A DNA stretch of 64,000 bases from Tausonia pullulans (lineage: Eukaryota; Basidiomycota; Tremellomycetes; Cystofilobasidiales; Mrakiaceae), in the NCBI GenBank assembly GCA_951802195.1, contig OX637627.1, positions 620,001 through 684,000 on the forward strand, in the 5' to 3' direction. Below, one piece after another: positions 10,498 to 20,809 of the stretch. The translations under genes and the position numbers were made by a program. The notes under the pieces were generated by a model that did no database searches, was not told where the DNA came from, and saw only the letters and a list, made by a program, of their open reading frames with translations. Each line of letters begins with the position of its first letter. Positions within the stretch are counted from its first letter, which is position 1.

Positions 10498-12395
10498 ATG
10501 GCTGACGACAAGTTCTATCGCCTCCTCGGGGTCTCCAAGGTCCGTCTTGCATTCGTTTCGCCCGGCAGACAGGTCGTCTTCCCATCGCCCTCCCTCGCTC
10601 TCTCCACTGAACTTTCTCTCGTCTTCTCGACTATGCTCAGGATGCTTCCGATGACGAGATTAAGAAGGCTTACAAGAAGGCCGTACGTCCCCAGCCTTTG
10701 TTTCGCTCCCCCTCCCCCCCCCCCCCCCCCCCACTTGCCTTCGACGACGACGACGCCCGCCCGGCTGACGTTTTCCGGCTCCTTCCATCTGTGTTCCCTC
10801 CCTCCCTTCGCCCCGCTCTCGTCTTCTGCTTCTCGCCACTTCCTTCCTTCCATCCTTGTTCCGGTCCAACAGGCTCTCAAGCACCACCCGGACCGTAACC
10901 CGACCAACCCAGATGCGGCGTCTAAGAAGTTCAAGGAGATCTCAGAGGCTTTTGACGTCCTCTCTGACAGCGTGAGTCCCTGAGAGCTCTCCTCGGCTTG
11001 CATTGATTCGCTCGCGTCCCTCTTGGCTTTCCCCACGAAACAAAAGCTGACGAACCGATGGGCCGGCGGATCTCACAGAACAAGCGTGCCGTCTACGACC
11101 AGTACGGCGAGGAGGCCCTCAAGTCCGGGGCTCCCCCGCCTGGGTCGGGAGGGAACCCATTCGCTGGTGGAGGTGCGTTGCTCTCTTGACCTTCTCCCCT
11201 CATCATATGATGGGCTCATGAGGGCTGACCTGACGTCCATCTTAGGATTCGGAGGAGGAACGCCCTTTGGAGGAGGAGGAGGTGGCGGCATGGGAGGCGG
11301 CATGGGCGGAGGCGCTGGAATGGAGGACATCTTCTCGTGCGTCCTGGCTTGTCTAACCTTCCCCTCCCTCCCTTCTTCCCAAGAAACTGACCAACCCCCC
11401 TCTGTAGTATGTTCATGGGTGGCGGAGGCGGTGGCGGAGGAGGCCGCGGTGGAGATCCCTTCGGCGGCATGGGAGGCATGGGCGGCGGCGGCATGCCCGG
11501 CATGGGGGGAGGTATCCCTCGAGGAGGACGGAGTGCTCGGGGTGGAGGACACTCGCACTTCCAGGATGAGACGCCGCCGCCGAAGCCGGACGACATCGTT
11601 CGGCCTCTGCCGGTCTCGCTTGAGTGAGTACAGAGCAGGTGGTGTGGCGGTGATGCTGCGGCTGCGACGACGAAACGAACATCACCACTGACTTGGCAAC
11701 GCATTTGAATCAGGGACCTCCACAATGGCGTCACCAAGAAGCTCAAGCTGACGCGTCGGATGCTCAATGGATCAGAGACGGAGCGGATCCTCTCTGTCGA
11801 GATCAAGCCTGGATGGAAGGCCGGCACCAAGATTCGGTGAGTGCCTGCCACCCGCGAGCCTTTAGTTGGGAGTTCTCCGGCGGCCTGGCTTGACTGACAC
11901 CTGTCTCTTTCCCCCAGCTACGATGGCATGGGCACCGAGGTCGCTCATGGACCGGCCGCCGACGTCGTTTGTGAGTAGAAAACCATGGGATCTCGCCATC
12001 TCGTCTCTTTGCACCCCCACTCACCCCTGCATGCCTGCCCTCCCCCCCTCTCTCCCCTTTCCCCCTCAGTCGTCCTCGAGGAGAAACCTCATCCAGTCTT
12101 CACCCGGCAGGACAACGACCTCATTGCGACCCCATCCCTGACCCTCCTTGAGGCTCTCACGCACACGGGCCTCACGCGGGAGATCACCCTCCTCGACGGA
12201 ACGACCAAGTCCATTGCCGTCCCGCCCTCGCCCGTCCAGGCCGGCCAGGAGACGCGCGTGCCCGATTGCGGTATGCCCGTGAGCAAGAAGGGGGCGTTGA
12301 AGAAACGCGGGGACCTGATTTTGAGGTGGAAGGTCGAGATGCCCAAGACGCTGAGCCAGGCGAAGAAGGACGCGCTCAAGCAGGTGCTGGCGTGA
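10498..12395 (+). CDS. SIS1: class B J-domain cochaperone, Sis1/DNAJB1-like
   Basis: Nine exons (10498-10539, 10641-10682, 10873-10971, 11079-11172, 11246-11336, 11408-11623, 11714-11836, 11918-11970, 12070-12395) give 361 codons, near the 352 of yeast Sis1. The J-domain at residues 1-70 carries the Hsp70-stimulating HPD motif (ALKHHPDRNP) and the helix EISEAFDVLSD. A Gly/Phe/Met-rich linker (about 75-180) follows, then two beta-sandwich client-binding domains starting at DLHNGVTKKLKL and VLEEKPHPVFTRQDNDL. There is no zinc-finger CxxCxGxG repeat, which makes it class B, not Ydj1-like. It should act with cytosolic and nuclear Hsp70. Intron 2 contains a C homopolymer near 10717-10732. A 3' T-rich run follows the stop. 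Confidence 0.95.
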
Positions 12396-13197
12396 GATGG
12401 ACGACGAGGGATGACGCGGCCGGGACACTATGCTAGAGCTTGATCACAACGCCTGTTTATTTGTCCCCCTCTGCGAAGCGCTGGCGAGATGCCCCCCGAC
12501 GGCGGCGAGCCCTGGCCCCGAGCGAGATGGAGCTAGTGAGAAGATCGACCGGGCCTAGTGCTGAGCGAGAGGGCGGAGTAAGTGTGCGAGCGACGCGTCT
12601 GCCTCGTCGTGGGTGAACCGAGGGCAGAGAGGCCAGCTGACTGAGCGGGGGATCGCTCGCTCGCGATGGATCGCCGCTGCGGCCGGACGCTGCCTCTGGT
12701 CCGTACCCGCGCTGCCCTGGCTGTCGGGTCGACTGGTGGGGGGGGACGCCCGATGAGAGACCCCCTGCGATGGAGCCGCCCTGGGCTGCATGACCGGCCA
12801 GACATGCGACGGGACGCGAGCGGCTCGCAGGGTTCGTCGTGCGGGCCTGGGGAGCCCGCCGCCGCCGCGCTTTGCTCTCTTCCCTCTCGGTCCCCGCCCG
12901 TCTTCCTCCCTTGAACGACGACGTCTCCTCCTCCTCCCCTCCCCGCGGCTGCCTCGCCCATCCCTCCCTCCTCCGGGCTCGCCTGCTTTCCTTCTCCCCC
13001 CCACACACCCCCACCGTCCCGCCAGCCCGCCAGCCAGCCACCAGCGAGGCCCTCCGCTCCTCCTCGCACGCAAGCTCTCGCTTCGCGCACGTCCATCGCC
13101 CAGCCCGGCCGCCTCCCCTTCTCGCAAGGGCGTCCCCCGCACCCTCCGCCCGTGGCCAGCCCCCGTGCCCCCTCGCTCCCCTCGCATCACGCTCACC
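12396..13197. promoter_or_regulatory. upstream region of the ARID gene
   Basis: This 800-nt GC- and CT-rich stretch lies between the J-protein stop and the ARID start codon. From about 12900 to 13190 the top strand is almost purely pyrimidine with CCTCC/CGCC blocks, typical of a long leader. The long overlapping frames here on both strands are GC-driven and resemble nothing known. Confidence 0.35.
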
Positions 13198-13460
13198 ATG
13201 TCGGACGCCTCCAGGAACGGCGGCTTCCCGCCCAACGTCAACCCGGGAGGGGGAGGGGGAGCGAACCCCGGCGTCGGCGGCGGCTTCCCGTCGAACCAGG
13301 ACCCGTGGAGCTTCGTCCAGGCGAGCATGGCTGGCCAGGCGAAGAACGGCGCGGATACGAACCAGGTGAGCTTGCCGGGTCTGTCTCTGCCTCGCGGGAG
13401 AGATCGGGAGAAGGACACGGAGCGAGGGCGGCATGTCGACGAAAGGCCGGAGAGCCAGAA

Positions 13461-13491
<31 letters not shown>

Positions 13492-15447
13492 GCGCCTGAG
13501 CGGTGCTCCGCGTGCGGGACGACGTGCTCCTCGTCTTGTCTCGCGTCTAGCTGGCTCCTTGCTTCTTCTCGCTTGCCGTCGGGGTGCGAGGCTGGCCAGG
13601 AGCGAGCGTCATGGTGTACGGGGGATGAGGAGCAGCGAGACGGAGGCCAGCGGCGGGCTGGTCATCCGCTGCTCCCCATCGTCGAGTTAACGGACGACCC
13701 CTCGGTCCCACCATCCTCCCTCGCCTCCATCCCTCTCGGCCTCTGGCCCGACTCCCCCCCCTGCTCCTCCCGCTTTTTGCTCCTCTCTTCTTCTCCCCCC
13801 TTCTGCTCTCGCCCTCGTGCGCTGTGTGTCTGTGCGGTCACCCGCAGTGGCCCGCCCGAGCCCGCATGTCGTGCCCGTCGCGTCCTGGCTGCAGGGCGGC
13901 GGCGCAGGAGAGGAGGGGCTGCGCCACTCGGCGACGGCCAGCCGGGGGCGTGGCCCTCCCTTCCGGCCTGCGAGGCCATCGCGTGCTCTCGCCCCCTCTT
14001 TCCTTCTCTCGTTTGCCGGCGCTGCTCGAGGCTCTCTGCTCCTCGCTCTCCGCTACTCCGTTCTCCGATGTGGACGGGCATCGGAGCAAGGTGGGGAGGA
14101 GACGGGGAGGAGCAGCCGCGGGACGGGCGAGTGACCACCTCTCCTCCTCCCTCAGCTCCACCTCCTCTGTGGGTCGTTGGAAAGCGAGCGGCGCCGCACG
14201 CGGGGACGGCCCCTGCCTGCTCGCCAGCCTGCTTCCCTTTCCAAGAGCCTTTGCCACACCTGCATGCCGCCGAGTGAGGGGTGGATGGCGCGAGAAAGGC
14301 CCTTCGAGCTCGATGGACTGGGAGAGCATGCCCGGCGGGATGGTGAGACTGAGACGAGCAAGGGGGGAAGGGGTTTCGGTTTCTCCCCTCTCTCCCCTGC
14401 CCTCGTTTCCCTCCTCCCGCGACTGCCTCTTCTCTCTCTCCTTCGTTCTCTGGCTGGCCAGTCTAGCCTCGGAGGCGTCCGTCCATGCGGGGTTATGTTC
14501 CCCCTAGCTCGCTCATCCACCGCGTGTATCCATCCCCGCTGCGGCTCGACTCTCCTTGCCTTCGCCTCCCCACTAGCCTGCACATGACTGACTGACAGCG
14601 TGCTCCTCTCCTCCTTTCGTCTTACTCTTACTCGCATCATCTCAGCTGTGAGTACATCCTCTCCCACCTCCCGGTCTACCCCGGCAGAGTGACCCTCCGA
14701 CCGCCGGCCGCGCCCTGACTGACGCGTGTCTCTCTCGCCCCCACCCGATTGGCCCCTTCTCCCTCCTCCTCCTCCTCCCCCCCTTCCCTTTCCCCTACTC
14801 CTCCCTCAGTCTCCGCCAGCTGCAGCACATGCAGCAAACCAAGAATGGCTCCCCGCACCAGCAGCATCAACAGGTGAACCTCGGTAACGCCGGAGTCGGA
14901 GGGAACAACGACCTTTCCCATCAGCTCCTGACGAACCAAGCGGCCGCGTACCAGCAAGCTCAGCTGAAGGCTGCGGCGGCAGTCAGGGCGGCGGCGGCGG
15001 CGGCAGGACAGGGTCAGCAGCAGCTAGGTGTTGGAGGGGTGGGTGGGGGGCAGCCGCCGGCGAACCAGCAGCAGATCCTTCAGGTTCGTCGTGGAAGGAG
15101 AAAGAAAGCATGGGTTTGGGGAAAGGGGAGCAGCCGTGTGCTCATTGTTTCCCTCGGTCTCTGGCGTCTCCTACCTCACAGTTCCTGCAGCAACAGCAGC
15201 AGGCTCAGCAGCAGGCTCAGCAACAGGCTCAACAGCAGGCTCAACAGCAACAGCAGCAGTTCAACCCTCAGCAGGTGGGTGGTCTAGTTAGCTCCTTGGG
15301 GGGTTTTTTTTTCTCTTTTTCTTTTCTTCTTTCTTTCTCTTTTCTCTTCTCCCTCTTCCCCTGGTGGCGGCGAAGTACATATTGGCTGACCACGTTCAGT
15401 CACCTCGCCTCTTCTCTCCTCAGTTTAATGCCCTCCTCAGCCAACAG

Positions 15448-15491
<44 letters not shown>

Positions 15492-18406
15492 GCCGCCGCC
15501 ATCACAGCAGCAGCAACAGCAGCAGCAGATGTCTGGCGCCATGCTCGCTCTCTTCTCCTCGCTCGGTGAGAGGGGGCAGTCGATGATCGATAACTGGAAT
15601 GCAGGGCAGCTCAGCCCAGAGCAGGCTGGCCAGGTTCGTCTTCATCTCTCGGCCCTGACTGGCGCGCTCGGATGGCTCTCTGACGGACTTGGCTGGAGCA
15701 GATGAAACAGATGGTCGCCGCCCAGCAAGCCCGGGGTCCCTCAAGTCTAGGTCAGCTCGCCAAGACGTCTCCCGCGCTCGGCCATCAGCTCCCGCCGGGC
15801 CAGCAGCAGCAGCAGCAGCAACAGCAACAGCAGCAACGCTCTGCCTCGGGCTCCAACAACAACAATACCACCAACCCACAACAGGGCGGAAGTGGAGGCT
15901 CTCAGCAGCCGTCGGGGCCGGCGGCGAGCCAGATCGCGGCGCTCTCGAACGAAAAGATTGCGGGGCTGCTGCAGGACCTGACGCGCAAGATCAAGGGCGT
16001 GGAGACGGCGTTCAAGGCGGTGAGCGCGTCATTCACGAGCGAGCGATGAGGGTCAAGCACTTGGGACTAATCTCTCGCTCCTTCTTAGGGCACCATCCCC
16101 CACGACAAGGTCGACGGCGTCAAGCAGGCGGTGATGCAGTGGCAGGGCAATATCTCGATCCTCATGACTGAAGGCCGAAACCGCGGCCTCTTCGGGTCTA
16201 ACAGCAACAACAACAGCAACAACAACAACAACAACAACAATAACGGCCAGAACCAGAATCAAAACACCCAGAACGGCCAGGGCGCCGGTAGCAACAATAA
16301 CGGTGGCGGCGATTCATTCAAGTGCGTCTTTGATGAGCGAACGAGAGAACCCTCGCGTGGAGTGGGGCTCGACCTGACCGACGCACCCCCTGCTTTCTTT
16401 CTCCAGCGCCAACTCGTCTCCGAACCCGGCATTCGGAATCCCGCCCCATCTCCAGCAGCAGAACGCCAACCAGCAGCAGCAGCAGGCCAGTGGCTCGCTC
16501 CAGATCCCCAGTTTCCCGCAACAGCAGCAACAGCAACAGCCCCCGCCGATCGACGTCTCCCAAAAATCGCGCAAGCTCTTCTTCGACAAGCTCGCCGAGT
16601 CGTACCGCGAGCAGAAGATGACCAACATCCAACTACCGCGACCGGAGGGCAAAGAGCTCGACCTCTTCATGCTGTACCAGACGGTCATCCACCTCGGCGG
16701 GAGCAACCAGGTGAGTCATCGCGCCGGCCATTCTCGTCCGAGTGGCACCCATCTGACGGACCCATTCTTCTCTCCTCCAGGTCGCCCGCACCAACTTCTG
16801 GCCCATCGTCGGCGCCTCGCTCGGCTACTCTTCCGCCCAGCCACTCGACGGTGGACCCGCACGATGCTCCAACGGTGTCGCCAACGAGCTCGCGTCGACC
16901 TTCGAGCGATACCTCGCCGCGTTCGAGCGCGCTTGGGGCAATGCCGTCGAGGACCAGAAGAAGCGGTTGCTGCAGAGCCCCTTGCTCATGCAGCAGCGGG
17001 GCTCGCCGGAGATGTCCAACGCGCAGCAACAGCAGCAAAACAACCCGTTCGGCGGGTTCCAGAACCAGCAGCCGCAGCAGTTTGTCTTCAACAACAACCA
17101 GAATCAGAACAACAACTCCGGCAACAATGTCGCGTCGTCGTCTGCTGGCCCCTCCTCGGTGCCGATGAATCCGCTCAGCAACCCGGGCATCGTGACGGAC
17201 GCGATGATTGCGAAGCTCTCGACGTTCCCGGACGCTCAGCTCAACCGCGCCATCCAGGCCAACCCGGAGATCGCCCGGCGCGTCGCCGCCTACCGCGCTG
17301 CGACGGCTGCTGCCGCCGCCAACACGAGCAACAACACCAACAATACCGCCGGGGGCCTCAACGTCAACGCGAGCCCGAACCTTGGAGGCCCCAAGCCCTC
17401 ACCGAGACAACAGGCGGCGGGCATCCTCGGTCAGCAGCAGCCGGGTCAAGGCCAGGTCGGCGGCGTCCAGCAGCAGATGCAGCAACAGCAGCAGCAGGCG
17501 CAGATGACCCAGGCTTGGCTCCAGCAGCAGCAGGAACTCTCATCAGCAGCGCAGCAGCAGGCTCTGTCGGCGCAGGCGGTCGTTGACTCGAACAGTAACA
17601 ACAGCAACAGCACCAACAACCTCGGCGGCGCACAGAGCCAACAGCTTCAGCAGCTCCAGCAGCAGCTACAAGCTCAACAGCAGGCTCAGCAGGCTCAGCA
17701 GGCCCAGCAGGCCCAACAGGCCCAACAGCAGCAGCAGCAGCAACAGCAGCAACAGCAACAACAACAACAGCAGTTGGCCGGCAGCGGTACGGGCAATAAC
17801 GGACAGGGTGGCAAGCTCTCAATGCCGGACGCTCACGGGATTGAGCAGGCCAAGGCGTTCGTCGGTTCGGCGGTCAACACGGCGATGAGCAAGATTCGTA
17901 AGTCAACTGGCTTGCATCCTCCGCCAATCCGGCTCCCAGGTGGCTGATCTCATCGTCCCCTTTTCTTCAGAGCTCTCCGGCAAGCGGTTCGATATGCTCG
18001 CCGACTCGGAGAAGCAGGAGATCAACCAGGTCCTTCGCGCACTCCAGTCAGTTATCAGTGCATGCGAGCAACGGGCCATCATGCTCGTCGCGCTCAAACC
18101 GTCGCCGGAGATCGGGGCGGCCCTGCCCAAGGTCTTTCAGCTTGTAAGTTGTCGACGCTCTTCCCCTTGTTGCTTCATGGATTTGACACTCATGCCGTCT
18201 CCCCTCTCTAGATCGCCATCTACAAGCACGCTTGCCGCGCGCTCGGAAGCGGTCAGTTCACTGTCAACCTCAAGGAGGCCGAGGCGTACAAGACGTTTGC
18301 CCTCAAATGGCTCCAGAGCATCCATCACTGGATGCAGATGAACGTCCAGACTTCCGGCAGCAGCAGCAACAATGCCGCCGCGTCAAGCTCCTCCGATAAC
18401 GCCCAG

Positions 18407-18438
<32 letters not shown>

Positions 18439-19975
18439 TCTACTTCAGCAGCAGCAGCAGCAGCAGGCGCTTCAGCAACGGCAGCTACAGCAGCTGCAAG
18501 TTCAACAGCAGGCCCAGCAAGTCCAGCAGGCTCAGCAGCAGGCCCAGCAGCAGCTCCACACGTCGCCGACGATCGACCCCTCGACGTCGTTCGCGCCCTC
18601 GAACCGGCTTCGGGCCGAGGACCTCAAGGCCCCGCCGACCAAGCGGGCGCGAAACCAGTCCATCGGCGGGACGATGATCAACTCGCCCTCCCCAGCGGGT
18701 GCCACCTCCACACCGACAGCCATGGCCGTTGACGCCCGGACGCCGAGCCATCTCGACCAGTCGTCCCCGCCGTCTGGGTCGCCCATGTCCGTTAGCGGCG
18801 GTGTGCCTACCCGGCCTAGCTCAGCCACGGCCGCGGGCAAGCGTAAGGAGCTCAAGCGCAAGTCGTCCGGCGCTGGCACAGCCGCTCTGGTCGGTGGGCT
18901 CGATCAAGTGCGCGAGGACGGCGGTGTGCCCGAGAGCAAGGCCACCCCGCCGCCGGCGGCATCGTCTTCGACCTCGATGACCCGTCGGGCCTCGCAGGGC
19001 GCCATGAGCGCTGCAAGCCCCATGTCGGTTGACGGTGCTGCCGGGTCGCCTTCGCTCCTCGGACTTGCTAACATCGACCACTGGGAGGAGCGCCGGCGGC
19101 AGGAGCGTCTCACCGAGGTCACGAAGGACCCGGTCTCCTTCTTCGAGACGCAGTGGAAGCACATTCAGGCCCAGGCGGCCAAGGCTCAGCTCGAGCGCGA
19201 CTCGGCGGCGGCCTCGGTGCGGAACGAGGAGTCGACGGTCCTCTCGCGGGCGATGCGCGACATCCGTCAGCCAGGCGCGCCGTTCTCAGGCTCGGCGCTT
19301 TACTGGAGCGGCGCTGGCGGTCCTTCGGGTGCCCAGGGTAGCGGCTCCCAGTCGAATTTCGCTGGCTCGTCATCTGCAGGCAACCCGGCCACCACCGGCA
19401 ACTCTGCAACGCCGCCTCCGGCGCCGACAGACCTCACTCATCCTGGCGCATTCTTCTCGGCTGCGGCGAGCCCTCCAAAAGTGGTCGAGGAAGAGGCGTT
19501 TGACCTCTCTTTCTTCATAGACCCCTCGCAATACCTCGACGACGATGAGGAAGTGGCCAAGGACGCCAACAGCTCGGGCGAGCAACAGCCACCGGGGAAC
19601 GTGGCGAACCCTTTAACAGCTTCGACGTCCTCCTCTCTCCCCTTGCCCTCGTCCCATGCCCCGCTGCCACCGCCGCTACCGCTCGACGCCCAGACGCCGG
19701 ATCTTCTCCACTCGACGGGTCCAACTGACGAGTCGCCGGCCTCGGCCCGCGAGACGCTCTCCCCCGGTCCCAACAAGGACAAGTCGGTGGCGCCGATCCC
19801 GGACGACGATGCTGCGGCCACCGCTGCGGCTACTGCTGCCTCGGGCCCCGTTGCTGCCAAGGGCGGCTGGGAGCTCGGCGAGGAGTCGTACTACCTGGCT
19901 GGTGGAGGAGGCCTTGACTTCTTCCAGTGGGAGGGCGAGCCCGGACAGAGCAACGCGAGCTGGCTCATCAACTGA
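13198..19975 (+). CDS. SWI1: ARID-domain, glutamine-rich chromatin protein (Swi1-like SWI/SNF subunit)
   Basis: Traced exons are 13198-13365, 14810-15083, 15182-15274, 15424-15633, 15702-16019, 16089-16321, 16407-16710, 16781-17897, 17971-18143 and 18212-19975, about 1,220 codons; one small exon between 13366 and 14809 is needed to keep phase. The ARID DNA-binding domain spans exons 16407-16710 and 16781 onward: RKLFFDKLAESYREQKM, DLFMLYQTVIHLGGSNQV, FWPIVGASLGY. Around it are long Gln, Asn and Ala runs. After the ARID comes a conserved helical block (GKRFDMLADSEKQEINQVLR, FALKWLQSIHHW), then a Ser/Pro-rich tail ending DLSFFIDPSQYLDDDEE and a short C-terminus. ARID plus polyQ is the Swi1 layout, so nuclear SWI/SNF remodelling is inferred. 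A Swi1-unrelated ARID factor is the alternative. The frame at 18332-19975 belongs to this gene. Confidence 0.85.
13366..14809 (+). other. unusually long intronic stretch in the ARID gene
   Basis: About 1.44 kb separates the first coding exon from the next certain one. It is dominated by CT- and AG-rich tracts, including a (GA)n run at about 13461-13482. Every other intron traced in this gene is 60-150 nt. It must contain at least one small exon of length 3n+2. Candidates are the 2-nt CT at 14646-14647, which lies between a perfect acceptor and GTGAGT, or a segment near 14310-14342 ending before GTGAGA. Confidence 0.5.
15440..15530 (+). repeat. CAG/CAA polyglutamine tract
   Basis: A near-continuous CAG/CAA run encodes about 28 glutamines, broken once by Pro-Pro-Pro-Ser, within the ARID gene. 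Mixed CAG and CAA codons suggest selection for the peptide and partial stabilisation against slippage. Confidence 0.85.
17640..17775 (+). repeat. polyglutamine tract with Gln-Ala repeats
   Basis: A CAG/CAA-rich run in the same gene begins as imperfect Gln-Gln-Ala triplets (CAG CAG GCT/GCC) and ends as about 18 uninterrupted Gln codons. A third run lies at about 18402-18560. Confidence 0.85.
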
Positions 19976-20149
19976 GCTCGCGCTCATTCGGTCGGTCGTC
20001 AGGGGGCTTTGTTCCCGTTTCTTTCCTCTTTTCCGCCAGGATCGTCGTCTCTTTCTCTCTCTTTCCCCTCTTTCGATTACCCGATTACCTTCTCACATCT
20101 GTTCTGCCTCGTTCCTCTCTTCTCCATGTGTGCTTCGCTCGCTCTCTTC

Positions 20150-20186
<37 letters not shown>

Positions 20187-20543
20187 TCTTCACTCTTTGT
20201 CCCGGTCGGTCCCGTCAAATCAAGCGTTGCGTTCTCTCTCTCTCTCTCTCTCTCTCTCTTCCTCTTTTCCTCTCGTCCGTTCTCGATGTTTGCGTCCTTC
20301 TCTCACTCCCCTCCACTCTTAATCGTCATTTCGTTACGTTTCCCGTCAGATCTCCTGTCCTCCTCCCCCCCCCCCCCCCCCCTTACTCACTCACCCACTT
20401 CACCTACGTTTCCTTCAACCCCAAACTCCTCCTCCCCCCCCCAGCCCTCTCCCCGCCCCTTCGTCTCTCCCTTTTCTCCTTCCGTTGGTTCCTCGGTTAT
20501 TTGCGGCACCCTTTCTCTTTCTCCTTCCTCTGATGCTCAATTC

Positions 20544-20575
<32 letters not shown>

Positions 20576-20680
20576 TTCCGATGCCCGCTTCGCCTGTCCT
20601 CTGGAGGAGGAGGAGGCGCGCCGAGGAAAGGAGCAACAAAAGAAGAACAAAAAGGGGGAGAGACCCGACCGTGCATGCGA
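19976..20680. repeat. microsatellite-rich intergenic spacer between convergent genes
   Basis: The spacer holds several simple repeats on the top strand: (CT)n at about 20153-20183, (CT)n at about 20235-20260, a C homopolymer near 20368-20382 and (CTGT)n at about 20546-20572. Together with nearly unbroken pyrimidine tracts it fills the 3' ends of the convergent ARID and FCP1 genes. No gene is supported here. Confidence 0.8.
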
Positions 20681-20777
20681 TCATCCCGCCGCCAACGTGC
20701 CCTCGAGCTCCCTCGCCCACTCCTCGAGATCCCCAAGCTCACTCCCGACGGCGCTGCTGCCGTCGTCAAAGTTGGCA

Positions 20778-20809
<32 letters not shown>

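Noticed and set aside
12790-14277. A 495-codon plus-strand open frame running across the ARID start region
   Set aside because: It is Pro/Ser/Arg-rich in every part and lies in a different frame from the conserved ARID exon, as expected for chance openness in GC-rich DNA; it also spans leader and intron sequence.
18332-19975. A separate gene beginning at the Met of MQMNVQTSG
   Set aside because: The frame continues upstream through KTFALKWLQSIHHW and joins in phase to the ARID gene by a consensus intron, so it is the last exon, not a new gene.
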